NCBI GenBank assembly: GCA_963708775.1
Contig: CAVPTI010000010.1
Coordinates: 440,875-504,874 of the forward strand
DNA from: JAGVSR01 sp963708775
GTDB taxonomy: Bacteria; Pseudomonadota; Alphaproteobacteria; Rhizobiales; Hyphomicrobiaceae
Direction: 5' to 3'
Length of the DNA: 64,000 nt
Part shown: piece by piece, positions 9,549 through 18,494 of the stretch
Position numbering within the stretch: the first letter of the stretch is position 1
Layout of the letters: the number at the start of each line of letters is the position of its first letter
Program-made: the position numbers and the translations under genes
The notes under the pieces: model-generated
Told to the model about the DNA's origin: nothing
What the model saw: only the letters and a program-made list of their open reading frames with translations
Database searches by the model: none

Positions 9549-10655
9549 ATGCCAGCCTTTCCGCGCGTCTCAGCACTTTATGATCGCCACACCGCCCTCG
9601 GCTCCGACATGTCGAGCGCCTGGAACGACATGGCCATCCCGCAGAACTACGCGACCGACCCCTACCTCGAGACGACCGTGACACGCAGCAAGGCGGGGCT
9701 CATTGAGGTCACCGCGCTGAACCTTCTTCTGGTCAAGGGATCCGGCGCTCTCAATCTTCTCAACGAAATGCTGACGACCGACGTCTCGAAAGCGGCACCG
9801 GGTGACAGCCACATCTCCAACATCGTCAATGCCAACGGCGGATTGATCGACGACGTTCTCGTCTACGTGCTCGAGCCGAACGTCTATCGCCTCTCACACG
9901 GCAGTGGCGCGACAGCAGCCACGCTCAAGGAGCTTGCGCCGAAATACGATGTCACGATCGAACCGGACGACACCCACGTCCTCTCGCTTCAGGGGCCTGC
10001 TTCGCTCAACGTTCTCGCCCCCCACACGCCACTGAAAATCGCCGAACTTGGCTATTTCAAGCACGCCCCCACGACGCTCTTCGGCAAGTCCATCCAGCTT
10101 GCCCGCGGCGGTTACTCTGGCGAACGCGGCTATGAAGTCTTCTGCTCGCGCGACGATGCCGTGTACTTATGGGATGCGATCCTCGAAGCCGGTAAACCCT
10201 TCGGCGTGATGCCCGTCTCCTGGACCTGCCTCGATATCGTCCGGGTCGAAGGCGGCCTCCTGTTCTTCCCATTCGACATGCCCCATCCCGACACCACGCC
10301 GTGGGAAGTCAAAGCCGACTGGACCGTTGATCTTTCAAAGCCGGACTTTATCGGCAAGGCGGCGTTGGTCGCGAGCAAGGGCAAGGAACGCTCGGTCATC
10401 ACCGGCATGGAAGTCTGGCACACCGCAGCGATCACACCCGGCGCAAAGGTGAAAGTCGGCGGTCGCGACGTCGGCGTCGTGACGTCCACCGTCTTCAGCC
10501 AGCACTTGATGAAGTCGCTCGCGATGGCCCAGATCGACAAGGGCTACACCGCTTTCGGCACGGCCCTCGAAATTGAGGAAGACGGCAAGACATTTCCTGC
10601 AACCGTCGTCCGCATGCCGTTCTACGATCCCATGCGCCTGCGCACGCACGGCTGA
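9549..10655 (+). CDS. Stand-alone GcvT-like tetrahydrofolate-binding protein (aminomethyltransferase fold)
   Basis: This 368-residue GcvT-family protein has the folate-binding signatures ARGGYSGERGYEVF (about 180-193) and the C-terminal FYDPMRLRTHG. A ribosome site GGGAG lies 10 bases before the ATG, and the gene follows tdm by 33 bp. No glycine cleavage partners (GcvH, GcvP) are present, so it is unlikely to be ordinary GcvT. The four-subunit heme oxidative N-demethylase is known to contain a folate-binding subunit. This protein is a good candidate for that role, taking formaldehyde from dimethylamine to methylene-tetrahydrofolate. That assignment is inference from family and context. Confidence 0.82.
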   Translation: MPAFPRVSALYDRHTALGSDMSSAWNDMAIPQNYATDPYLETTVTRSKAGLIEVTALNLLLVKGSGALNLLNEMLTTDVSKAAPGDSHISNIVNANGGLIDDVLVYVLEPNVYRLSHGSGATAATLKELAPKYDVTIEPDDTHVLSLQGPASLNVLAPHTPLKIAELGYFKHAPTTLFGKSIQLARGGYSGERGYEVFCSRDDAVYLWDAILEAGKPFGVMPVSWTCLDIVRVEGGLLFFPFDMPHPDTTPWEVKADWTVDLSKPDFIGKAALVASKGKERSVITGMEVWHTAAITPGAKVKVGGRDVGVVTSTVFSQHLMKSLAMAQIDKGYTAFGTALEIEEDGKTFPATVVRMPFYDPMRLRTHG

Positions 10656-10678
10656 TCGCATCCTCGTCTGATACGAAC

Positions 10679-10712
10679 GCGGGCTCCGGAGCAAATCCGC
10701 TCCGGCGCCCGT
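10679..10712. terminator. Bidirectional hairpin between convergent genes
   Basis: A GC-rich stem (CGGGCTCCGGAGC and GCTCCGGCGCCCG, one mismatch) lies between the GcvT-like gene and the convergent hydrolase gene. No T run is present, so termination strength is uncertain. Confidence 0.5.
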
Positions 10713-10727
10713 GTTACGTCCGCCTCA

Positions 10728-11957
10728 CTATTCCGCAGCTGCGGCCGGCGGGACTATGGCAGCAGGCACCTTGAGCAGGCTGTCGCCTGCATTCGTCACC
10801 GCAGTCACCAAGCCCACCTGGGTGGTCTGCGTGGCCGGAGTTTGGCCCTTCAGCTTTTTGCCGATCGCATCGATAACGGCGGAAGATTTCGAGTATTTGC
10901 TGTGATGATTGCCCTTGCCATCATCGACTGCGGTCAGGTCGACCACCTTCAAATTGTACTTCTCCGCCGCGGCGATCGCCCGCGCATCGTTGGCCGTCAC
11001 GCGGCCGGCACGATCAACATCTCCCGCCAGCATCGTCGAAAGCGCCAGCGCTTTGTCGTCGCCAGAAACGAGAACAGTCATCGGCCGCGGCAGCTTGCCA
11101 ATCACGTCGAGCTGCGTCCGGAATACGTTTACGTCGAGATCAGGCGACGCGAGGATCACGTCCGCTAGCTTACCGTTGAAATCGCCATGCCCATTCATCT
11201 TCGCCTGTCGCAGGCTCTCGACTGCAAGCCAGTTGCCCATGCTGTGCGCGAGAATATTGATCTCCTTCACCTCGGGCAGCTTCGACATTTTGAGCAGCGC
11301 CTGCTCGAAATAGTCGCGCGAATACGTGCTCGCCTCGCGATCGGCCAGATAGAGCGGTGCCTTGCCCCGTGAGGGCCAAGCGAACAAAACAGCCGTTCCC
11401 TGGAAGCCGGAGTCGTGCACGATCTGCGCAAGCCAATAGACCGCTTCCTCATAGAGTGTGTTGTAGCCGTGCACGAAGACGAGCACATCGTTGGCCTCAG
11501 GCCCGCCCTGCCGCGCCCGCGCCTTGATCTGGTCCAGGAAGCCGTTGGCATCCAGGAAATCGCGCTTCGTCGTGATGAAGTGGCGTCTTGGATCGGGTGG
11601 CGACGTATCCGGCCACTCGATCTCCCCCGTCACGTGCTGTGTCGGAATAGAGATGGTGAGAGCAGCGAAATTCAATTGCTTAGCCCTCTCAGCCGTAAAC
11701 GCGTCCGGGTCTTCCTTGCTCCCACGCTCCCGCGTGGTGGCGACCAGGATTTTCACCTTGGATGTTGAAGCTGGAACATTGGCGATCGGAATCAGAACTT
11801 CACTGCCGGGACGCGACGCGCATCCCGCAATCTGCAAAGTGAGAATTACCAGCACTACAACACGACAAAAATGAAAGACGCCCAAAACGACCCCCGAAAT
11901 ACTTGGGCGGTTATACTGCTTGACGAGCAATCGCCAAGCAGAGTCTACCGTTTCCAA
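10728..11957 (-). CDS. Lipoprotein alpha/beta hydrolase, DUF900 type
   Basis: The up to 409-residue protein has a hydrophobic N-terminal segment ending in a lipobox (LQIAGC, Cys at about residue 46 of the longest frame), so it is probably a membrane-anchored lipoprotein. The DUF900 alpha/beta hydrolase core follows: VFVHGYNTLYEEAVY at about 160, the nucleophile elbow LAHSMGN at about 240, and a late Asp/His region (VDDGKGNHH). The true start may be the TTG at 11885, which has GGGGG just upstream. The substrate is unknown. It is the last gene of a minus-strand DUF3300-DUF2950-hydrolase unit, 10 bp after DUF2950. Confidence 0.8.
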   Translation of the reverse strand: METVDSAWRLLVKQYNRPSISGVVLGVFHFCRVVVLVILTLQIAGCASRPGSEVLIPIANVPASTSKVKILVATTRERGSKEDPDAFTAERAKQLNFAALTISIPTQHVTGEIEWPDTSPPDPRRHFITTKRDFLDANGFLDQIKARARQGGPEANDVLVFVHGYNTLYEEAVYWLAQIVHDSGFQGTAVLFAWPSRGKAPLYLADREASTYSRDYFEQALLKMSKLPEVKEINILAHSMGNWLAVESLRQAKMNGHGDFNGKLADVILASPDLDVNVFRTQLDVIGKLPRPMTVLVSGDDKALALSTMLAGDVDRAGRVTANDARAIAAAEKYNLKVVDLTAVDDGKGNHHSKYSKSSAVIDAIGKKLKGQTPATQTTQVGLVTAVTNAGDSLLKVPAAIVPPAAAAE

Positions 11958-11966
11958 CAGCGCGAG

Positions 11967-12905
11967 CTATTCGGTCTGCACCTTCCGCCAGCTGCTGTCG
12001 GGATCGAACATTCGAATTTTGGCCGCGTCTGCTGCGCTCTCGGGCCCAAGGTCCTTTTCGTAAACCACACCATCCTGGTTGATAACGAACGTCATGACAC
12101 CGGAATTGCCGTAATCCGCCGGGGTGGCGATCAGTGCGAAACCACCAATCATCCGGTCGTTCACGATGTAATCGCGCGCACCATCTGCTGCATTCTTGCC
12201 TTGGCCGTAAAGCATCCGATAGACGTAGCCGTGATAATTGGCCTGTCCGTCTTCCGGTTTGGCCTTGCCCTTATAACCTTCGATCTGCGCCTTCGCGATC
12301 AGCGGTCCAATCGGACTTTGCGGTTCGCCCTCGGCCGCCTCCCAGTACAGACCATCCTTGCGACCATCTCGGCTCATGAGACGCCGTGCATACTGGATGC
12401 CTTTGCTGTCACGCGGCCGCTCCGCGTACTCGAACTGAGCGGCGACGTACGTCCGCATGACCTCGATTGTCGACAGTTCATTTTCGCCGATACGGCGGGT
12501 GAGGAGTTGATCGAGACCGGCGTCCGTATCCCACTGCCATTTGCCGTTCGCCTGCACGATCGGGATAGGAAACGGGTATTCGTCCTTGCCGATGACGAGC
12601 GTCATCTTGCTGTCGCCATCCGCCTGCAGGGAGTGATTTTCGTCATATGCCGAAAGGAAGCGAGCGCGCCGCGCCTCGTCGTCAACCTCGTCTCCCGACG
12701 ACGCAACATCACGCCCCGTCGGCCCCAAGACCTTGACGATCGCGCTCTGCGGATCGTCCGAGCGGACCGCATCGACAAGCGCCTTGGTGGCGTCGTCTGC
12801 CGTCGCGAACGCCTCTTGAGCCGATGCAGGCGACGCTGCAGCGATAAGGATGAGTGCAAGGGGCGCTATTGTTTTGCAAAGTTTAGAAACAAAGTGACGG
12901 TTCAT
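11967..12905 (-). CDS. DUF2950 family exported protein
   Basis: The 312-residue protein begins MNRHFVSKLCKTIAPLAL and has a Sec signal peptide cut after SPASA (about residue 28). The mature part matches the DUF2950 family of periplasmic or surface proteins of unknown function (FPIPIVQANGKWQWDTDAG, GFALIATPADYGNSGVMTF). DUF2950 and DUF3300 genes are commonly adjacent, as here. The ATG at 12905 is chosen over the longer frame to 12968 because the signal peptide starts there. Confidence 0.85.
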   Translation of the reverse strand: MNRHFVSKLCKTIAPLALILIAAASPASAQEAFATADDATKALVDAVRSDDPQSAIVKVLGPTGRDVASSGDEVDDEARRARFLSAYDENHSLQADGDSKMTLVIGKDEYPFPIPIVQANGKWQWDTDAGLDQLLTRRIGENELSTIEVMRTYVAAQFEYAERPRDSKGIQYARRLMSRDGRKDGLYWEAAEGEPQSPIGPLIAKAQIEGYKGKAKPEDGQANYHGYVYRMLYGQGKNAADGARDYIVNDRMIGGFALIATPADYGNSGVMTFVINQDGVVYEKDLGPESAADAAKIRMFDPDSSWRKVQTE

Positions 12906-12964
12906 GGCGTGAACTCCGGTGGTTAGATTGGCGAAGCATGAGTGATGTGCGGATTTTGGCCCGC

Positions 12965-14362
12965 TCACCTCCGTCCCCCACCGCCGCCGCCACCACCTTT
13001 CGCCCGGCCACCACCGCCGCCACCGCCGCTCGCGCGGGCCTTCGGGTGCGACTGCGCCGACGCGCGGCTAGCGCCACCACGATCAGCATGCTTTTGCACC
13101 TGCGCCTTTGGCTTCACGTCCATAGCCTTCGAAGCGGGCTTGGGCGAGGGCTTCTGAACGTCCCGTGAGGCGGCTTTGTTTTTGACGTCTTTGCTGGCCG
13201 GACGGTCGGCCGCCTTGTTTGTTCGGTCGCCGCCACGATCGCCTGCCTTATCCTTCCCTTTGTCGCCGCCGCGATCGCCGGCCTTGTCTTTGGCGTTGGA
13301 AAGATCGCGGTCACCCGCTTTGTCTTTCATTTTGTCGCCGCTGCGATCGCCGCCCTTATCTTTGAATTTGTCGCTGCTGCTTTCGCCGAGCTTGTTCTTC
13401 ACGCTATCGACGTCGCGGGATTTATCGAGCGTCCCCTTATTGGCCTTATCGAAGCCGCTAAAGTCTTTGCTCTTGTCGCGCACCTGCTTGTCTTTGGCGT
13501 ACTTATCACGCGTGGACTGATCGCGATAAGGCACAGGACCGCGATGCGCTGCGTTGTGTTCCCACTTGTTGTTATTGATCTGCGTGCGATTGACGTTGAT
13601 GTTGTTGTAGCGGTTGACGTCGATGTCGATATCGCCGTTGCGCCAGTTAAAATTGTTCCAGCCCCAGATGTTGTTCGCGACGGCGAAGCCCGCGCCCCAG
13701 AACAGGCCGTTCACGAAGGTCGCGCCGGGATAATAGTTCCAGTAATAGGGCGGATAGCTTGGATACCACCACGAGCCGTAAACAACGGTTGGCTGGTACA
13801 CCGGCACATAGACATATTGCGGGTTCGCGGGCTGGATAACGATGTACTCGGTCCGCGTTTCCGGATTGCTCTGCTTCGTCACCGTCTGTTGCTTGTTGCT
13901 CTTCAGATTGCCGGCCGCCTCGGCCTTCTGACGCAGATATTGCACCCGAGCGAACACGTCGTCTTCTTGCGCCAGAAACGCGTCACCCAGACTCTGCGTC
14001 CACTCCAGCTGGTCGCTCATGTTTCCAAGGACTTCGGGAAACTGCGTCAAAGCCTTGACGCTGGGGTCCCAGTTCTTTGCCTCGAGTGCTTTCGTGAGGC
14101 CGTCGTCCTTCAGCTTCTTGTTGGCTGGCTCCTTTCGCCACCGCGCGGCCTGCACCACGTCTAGAGGATACGTCGCAGCCATCAGAACGTTGGCGAGTAC
14201 CTCATCCGGATAAAGCGCGACGGGCGCCAGCATCTGATCAAGTTCTTCAGTGCTGAAGGTCTTCTGCGCGCTCCCGTCCTGACTGAAGGCGGATATCGGC
14301 GCAAAACTCGGAATGACCATCACCAGCAACAGCAGCAATCCCAGCACTGACCTATGGACCAC
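12965..14362 (-). CDS. DUF3300 family exported protein with long charged and Gly-rich tail
   Basis: This 465-residue exported protein starts at GTG 14362, with GGAGG 8 bases upstream. A signal peptide (VLGLLLLLVMVIPSFAPISAFS) is followed by the DUF3300 domain (about 30-260: LDQMLAPVALYPDEVLANVLMA, QPTVVYGSWWYPSYPPYYW). The C-terminal 200 residues are low complexity: repeated KDKAGDRGGD-type units, then Lys/Pro/Ala-rich sequence, and a final run of glycines with arginine. The tail is strongly basic and probably disordered. Function is unknown. It pairs with the DUF2950 gene downstream. Confidence 0.88.
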   Translation of the reverse strand: MVHRSVLGLLLLLVMVIPSFAPISAFSQDGSAQKTFSTEELDQMLAPVALYPDEVLANVLMAATYPLDVVQAARWRKEPANKKLKDDGLTKALEAKNWDPSVKALTQFPEVLGNMSDQLEWTQSLGDAFLAQEDDVFARVQYLRQKAEAAGNLKSNKQQTVTKQSNPETRTEYIVIQPANPQYVYVPVYQPTVVYGSWWYPSYPPYYWNYYPGATFVNGLFWGAGFAVANNIWGWNNFNWRNGDIDIDVNRYNNINVNRTQINNNKWEHNAAHRGPVPYRDQSTRDKYAKDKQVRDKSKDFSGFDKANKGTLDKSRDVDSVKNKLGESSSDKFKDKGGDRSGDKMKDKAGDRDLSNAKDKAGDRGGDKGKDKAGDRGGDRTNKAADRPASKDVKNKAASRDVQKPSPKPASKAMDVKPKAQVQKHADRGGASRASAQSHPKARASGGGGGGGRAKGGGGGGGGRR

Positions 14363-14600
14363 TAAAATGACCTCCAGCTATTTTTTGTTAATGAAGAGTA
14401 GCGCCACGAGCGACCGTCGACTTGATTGAACGCAAGCCGCGCCACTGTTGCCCCCAGAATATCGTGTCAAGCAACAAAAGCCGTCGGAGTTTAATCGGAC
14501 GTTAAGCTCCGTTGAAGCCTAATTATCGATGGTGTCAAGCCCCGTTTCGTAACGGTCCGGCAACGGCTGTCGCGCACATTCGAGCTTCTGCCATACTTCT

Positions 14601-15675
14601 GTGCGATCGATCCACTCCGGCCACATTCGGCCCCTGACAAGCCAAGGTGTCTCTTTGCTGCGTTGCCTGCTCACCGGCCTCATCTTTTTCACCTCTGTCG
14701 CTGCCGCGGCGGAGCCGATGAAGCTCGGCGCCAATGACCTGAAGCAAACCTTTACGGGGTCGCGCATCGAACTCGACACTCCGCTCGGCACCACGATCCC
14801 TATTCGCTTCACCGGCGACGGCCTCATGAGCGGCAATGCCGGCAGCCTCGCATCAGTCCTCGGCGCCGCCAACGATCGCGGCCGATGGTGGGTCAAGGGC
14901 GATCGCCTTTGCTACAAGTGGTTCCGCTGGTTCGATGCCGAGGAGCAGTGCTTGACCATCCACATGAAAGACGAGCGGATGTTCTGGCGCCGGGATGACG
15001 GCAAAAAGGGAACCGCGACCCTGGTCGAGCGCGCCGAAATCGTTGCAGAAGCGGAGAAATCCTGGTCGTCTGGCGAAAAGTCGGTTTGCGTCGCGAGCAT
15101 CCCGCCGCCTGCCAAGCGCGAGGTAAAAACACCGGTCTTGAAGGCACCGCCGCGTCTCGCCGTCCGTCCTAAGTCGGCCGCTGAACGGCTCGATATTCCC
15201 GAAGAGGCCTCCACCGACCGTGGGCTCTTCTTCGTGGGGCTCGGCCTCTCCCGCGCCTTGCAATCCCAGTTCGGGGTGGCGTCCGCCGAAGCGGCCCCGG
15301 CCCCTCGCCCTCCGGTTAAGTTGGCTGCGAAAAAAACATCTCCGGCGCCCGTCAAGAAGACGGTCGTGGCAGCAGTCCTCCCCAAGCCGGAACCTAAGCC
15401 GTCGCCTTACCCGTACCCGGAAGCGCGAGACGAGCCTGAACCGGTCCAAGCGCAAGCCGCGCCGGCTCCGGTCTCGTTCAGCGTGTATGGCGTTGCCGAC
15501 GATGATGTCCTGAATATGCGCAGCGGGCCGTCCGACGCATATGCAATCGTTGGCGTCAATCCCGCCGAACGCGAGTGCCGTCCGCATGGTTGGGAATTGC
15601 GTCGCGCTCTGGTGCGAAATTCAGTTTCGCAACACCCGCGGCTGGGTCCACCGCTACTACCTCGCCCAAAACTGA
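14601..15675 (+). pseudogene. Exported SH3-domain protein, frameshifted in the SH3 domain
   Basis: The protein has a signal peptide (LLRCLLTGLIFFTSVAAAAEP), a first domain of about 110 residues, a Pro/Ala/Lys-rich linker, and a C-terminal bacterial SH3 domain that begins DDDVLNMRSGPSDAYAIVG. The frame then changes near 15569. Moving on by one base gives SAVRMVGNCVALWCEIQ and FRNTRGWVHRYYLAQN followed by a stop at 15673-15675, the correct end for such a domain. Without correction the frame runs on to 15701 as unrelated residues. The nominal GTG start at 14601 lacks a good ribosome site. TTG 14655, just before the signal peptide and after AAGG, may be the real start. It is probably a periplasmic wall-associated protein. 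Confidence 0.7.
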
Positions 15676-15999
15676 CTCCCAGAACTGCCCCCCAGAGCTG
15701 ACCCCCTGCACTGACGCAGGATCAGATCCGAATACGTCAGGCCCATGCAATCGACGGGTGCAAGACCGGTACTGTCGCCAATCGCGCAGCCGCCGTAGCG
15801 GCGCGCGTGCGCACCGCCTTAAATCGCGGCAATGGCATGACATTTTTACGGAATTTCAAACGCGCGGCAGTGCACAAAACGACGATTAAGGGGTTGTCAA
15901 TCACTAAATGAAGATCAGCGCTTTTGAAAGTCTAAAGAAGATGCTAATCTGCAACCATTGAGCTTATCGATTTTCAGTTGTGTATGCGTGAGTAGTGGC

Positions 16000-16650
16000 A
16001 TGATGGATTTGGCATCGGCAGAAGTCCCCACCGTCGAAGTTACTGATGAATGCGAACCCTTTGTTGTTCCATTGGCACGCAGCCTCCAGCCCGCCCCCAC
16101 CATTGACGGGCAGGAAATCATCGTTGGGCGTGGCGAGTTTTTGTTTCATGAGGGCGACGTCAAGTCGGGCATCTATAGACTTGAAACCGGCATCGTCTGC
16201 GTAACCACGCGCCGGGCGTCCGGGCCGCCGAATGTCGTCGAAATGCTTTTTCCCGGCAGCTTCATCGGTCTTGGCTTCCTTGAGCGCCATATCGACAGCG
16301 CCATGGCCGTTGTGCCGAGCCGCCTGACATACTTCCCTTTGTCGGCGATCTCCGATCTGTGCGCCGCCTACCCGGAAGCGCATGAACGGCAGGCACTCCA
16401 GACCGAGCGCGAATTCGAGGCGCGCCGCCGCGAACTCATCCCCGACAGTGACGAACTTCCCGTACGACGTGTGGCGGCGTTCTTGTCGGCTATGCATCAC
16501 ATGAACCGGCACGAGGGTCGGAACTCCGATGACATCGCGGAGTTCTTGAAGACGGGCGACGTGGCTACTTTCCTCAATCTTGACGTCGATGCTCTCGGCA
16601 GAGCGCTCGCCGACTTGAAGGATCGCGGCCTCGTCGAAAGCGCCGACTAA
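16000..16650 (+). CDS. Crp/Fnr family transcriptional regulator
   Basis: The 216-residue protein has an N-terminal cyclic-nucleotide-binding-like barrel (EIIVGRGEFLFHEGDVKSGIY at about 38-58, MLFPGSFIGLGF at about 83) and a C-terminal winged helix (SDDIAEFLKTGDVATFLNL, then ALADLKDRGLVESAD). The cysteine spacing of an Fnr [4Fe-4S] sensor is not evident, so it looks closer to FixK-like regulators. ATG 16000 is chosen. The frame is open upstream to TTG 15958. No partner gene is adjacent. It could act at FNR/FixK-type sites such as the one before ccoN (inference). The 320 bases before it hold no gene that I can support. Confidence 0.8.
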   Translation: MMDLASAEVPTVEVTDECEPFVVPLARSLQPAPTIDGQEIIVGRGEFLFHEGDVKSGIYRLETGIVCVTTRRASGPPNVVEMLFPGSFIGLGFLERHIDSAMAVVPSRLTYFPLSAISDLCAAYPEAHERQALQTEREFEARRRELIPDSDELPVRRVAAFLSAMHHMNRHEGRNSDDIAEFLKTGDVATFLNLDVDALGRALADLKDRGLVESAD

Positions 16651-16770
16651 CGGCGGTCTTAGACTTCTCGATCCCGGCGCATTGGAGCACCTCTCCAATA
16701 TGCCGTGAGCGTTGAAAACGTCTTCATGCGGCGGGGGGCCGGTGAAGATCAGCAGCAGTGGTGCCACACG

Positions 16771-17598
16771 ATGTCTCGCAAGCTCCCCCTTCTTCTGTCC
16801 GCATGTGCCGCGCTCTGGCGATCTTATCGCATCCGGCGGCGGCTCAGTCGTTGAGCCCCTTTGGATCGTGGGACGAGGATGTTCAGCGCGAAGGCAGACT
16901 GTACCGCGCACCGCAGGCCGCTCCGACAATCGAACTCCTACGGCGGCTCATTCTTCGGATTTGGCCCTGGCCCCGGTCAGCCATTCCCCGCGATCATGGA
17001 AGGCGGCGGACGCCCGCAGATCGCCGGACGCGCGCCGCCGATCGTTGCCTTCTACACCAATGAAAAACCTGGCACGATCCTGATCGACAATTCCAAGCGC
17101 CGCCTGTACCTCGTCCTCGATAACGACGAAGCCTATGAGTATCCGATTTCCGTGGGCCGTGACGGCTTCACCTGGACGGGCACCGAATCCATCAGCCGCG
17201 TCGCGGATTGGCCTGATTGGCATCCCCCGGTTGAAATGCGCCAGCGCGACCCGCGGCTTCCGGAAAAAATGTATGGCGGCATCAAGAACCCACTCGGTGT
17301 CAAAGCCCTGTTCCTCGGAAATACGCTCTATCGCATCCACGGCACGAATGATCCCAAGACCATCGGCTACGCGGCGTCCTCCGGCTGCTTCCGTATGATG
17401 AACGAACACGTCGTCCACCTCGCCGCACTGGTCAATGTCGGTACGACAGTCAAGGTGATGGACGAGATTCCCGAGTCACGGGAAGTGGCAAGTGGCCGGT
17501 GGCAGGCCAAGCCGTCGTCGCTTGGCGGCAACCGCTACCGCGATGCAGATGGCGACCCGTACTATGAAGACGAAAACGACATCTGGGTTGCGCGCTGA
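16771..17598 (+). pseudogene. L,D-transpeptidase (YkuD family), N-terminal region frameshifted
   Basis: The catalytic part (about 16930-17598) is intact, with YkuD motifs YRIHGTNDPKTIGYAASSGCFRM, where Cys is the nucleophile. It would cross-link peptidoglycan in the periplasm. The N-terminus is broken. A signal peptide MSRKLPLLLSACA starts at ATG 16771 in the same frame as the catalytic part. Its continuation (LAILSHPAAAQSLSPFGSW) lies in another frame from about 16810 to 16930. Two opposite frame changes, near 16808 and 16930, would restore one exported protein. The only intact frame starts at 16861 and lacks a signal. The 3' end overlaps the convergent murI gene by 37 bases. Confidence 0.75.
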
Positions 17599-18461
17599 AA
17601 CGCCGGCGCGTCCGGCCAGAAAACCCGCGCGCGCTTGCTGATGGCGACCGCATCGGCCGCCGTTGTCAGCAGTTCCAACGTGCCAGTATTGCCATCTACA
17701 AAGTGCGGATGCCGGTCCAGATAATCTTCGAGACTATCTGCGACGATTTCCGGTTGGGACAGTATGCGAGTCGCTGGCGGCAGATGCCGCCGGAACAGGT
17801 GCTCCACGAGCGGGAAGTGCGTGCAGCCGAGGATGGCGCGATGCGGCGCCAAACCCTCTGTCTGCGCCAGCACACCCGCGATCCCCTCAGCCACCAGCCG
17901 GTCGAGTTCACGTTCCGATGCTTCCGCTTCGATGGCGCCGGCAAGATCTGAGCAGATTTGCTGCACCACGGTCACCTTGGGCGTGCGCTTGCGGATCTCT
18001 TCTGGATAAACCCCAGCCTGCACAGTCCGAGTTGTACCGAATACGGCAATCGTATCGGTCAAGTTCTTTTGAGGGTATTGAGGTGTTGTCACCGACCATG
18101 GCGTCTGTGTCGCTGCCTCCACAGTCGGCGCCACGATGCCGAGCACGTTGTGTCCTTTTGCCCGCCAATCCGTCGTCGGCAGCCACGACTGTTGCAACTG
18201 GCGTGCGGCCACCGCGGTTGCCGTGTTGCAGCCCAGCACGACAAGCCGTGCCCCGTTTGCAAACAGCGCCACGACGGCTGCGCGCGTCAGATCGACGATC
18301 TCGGCAGAGGGCCGGTTGCCGTATGGCACATTGGCGTGGTCGCCAAGATAGGTGAAAGAGGCCGAAGGGAACCGCTCCACGAGCGCCTTCAGCACGGTCA
18401 ATCCGCCAAGTCCGGAATCGAATACGCCAATCATGCGCGCGATGAATGCGCTTTTCTCCAT
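17562..18461 (-). CDS. murI: Glutamate racemase
   Basis: This roughly 299-residue racemase makes D-glutamate for peptidoglycan in the cytoplasm. Both catalytic cysteines are visible in LVVLGCNTATAVAA and AILGCTHFPLVEHL, and the N-terminal IGVFDSGLGGLTVLKAL motif is clear. It follows fabI by about 30 bp on the same strand, so it may be the last gene of the fabA-fabB-fabI unit. The start is uncertain: ATG 18461 (MEKSAF) and a later ATG just before IGVFDSG are both possible. Confidence 0.93.
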   Translation of the reverse strand: MEKSAFIARMIGVFDSGLGGLTVLKALVERFPSASFTYLGDHANVPYGNRPSAEIVDLTRAAVVALFANGARLVVLGCNTATAVAARQLQQSWLPTTDWRAKGHNVLGIVAPTVEAATQTPWSVTTPQYPQKNLTDTIAVFGTTRTVQAGVYPEEIRKRTPKVTVVQQICSDLAGAIEAEASERELDRLVAEGIAGVLAQTEGLAPHRAILGCTHFPLVEHLFRRHLPPATRILSQPEIVADSLEDYLDRHPHFVDGNTGTLELLTTAADAVAISKRARVFWPDAPAFQRATQMSFSSS

Positions 18462-18494
18462 GGCACCGTCAAGGCGGCCAGGAGCAAACCGCAA

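Noticed and set aside
12938..13168. Pro- and Ala-rich + strand frames
   Set aside because: They are mirror images of the Gly-rich tail codons of the DUF3300 gene on the minus strand.
13200..13500. Short repeats that at first looked like a CRISPR array
   Set aside because: They are imperfect codon repeats for KDKAGDRGGD-type units inside the DUF3300 gene, with no unique spacers or cas genes.
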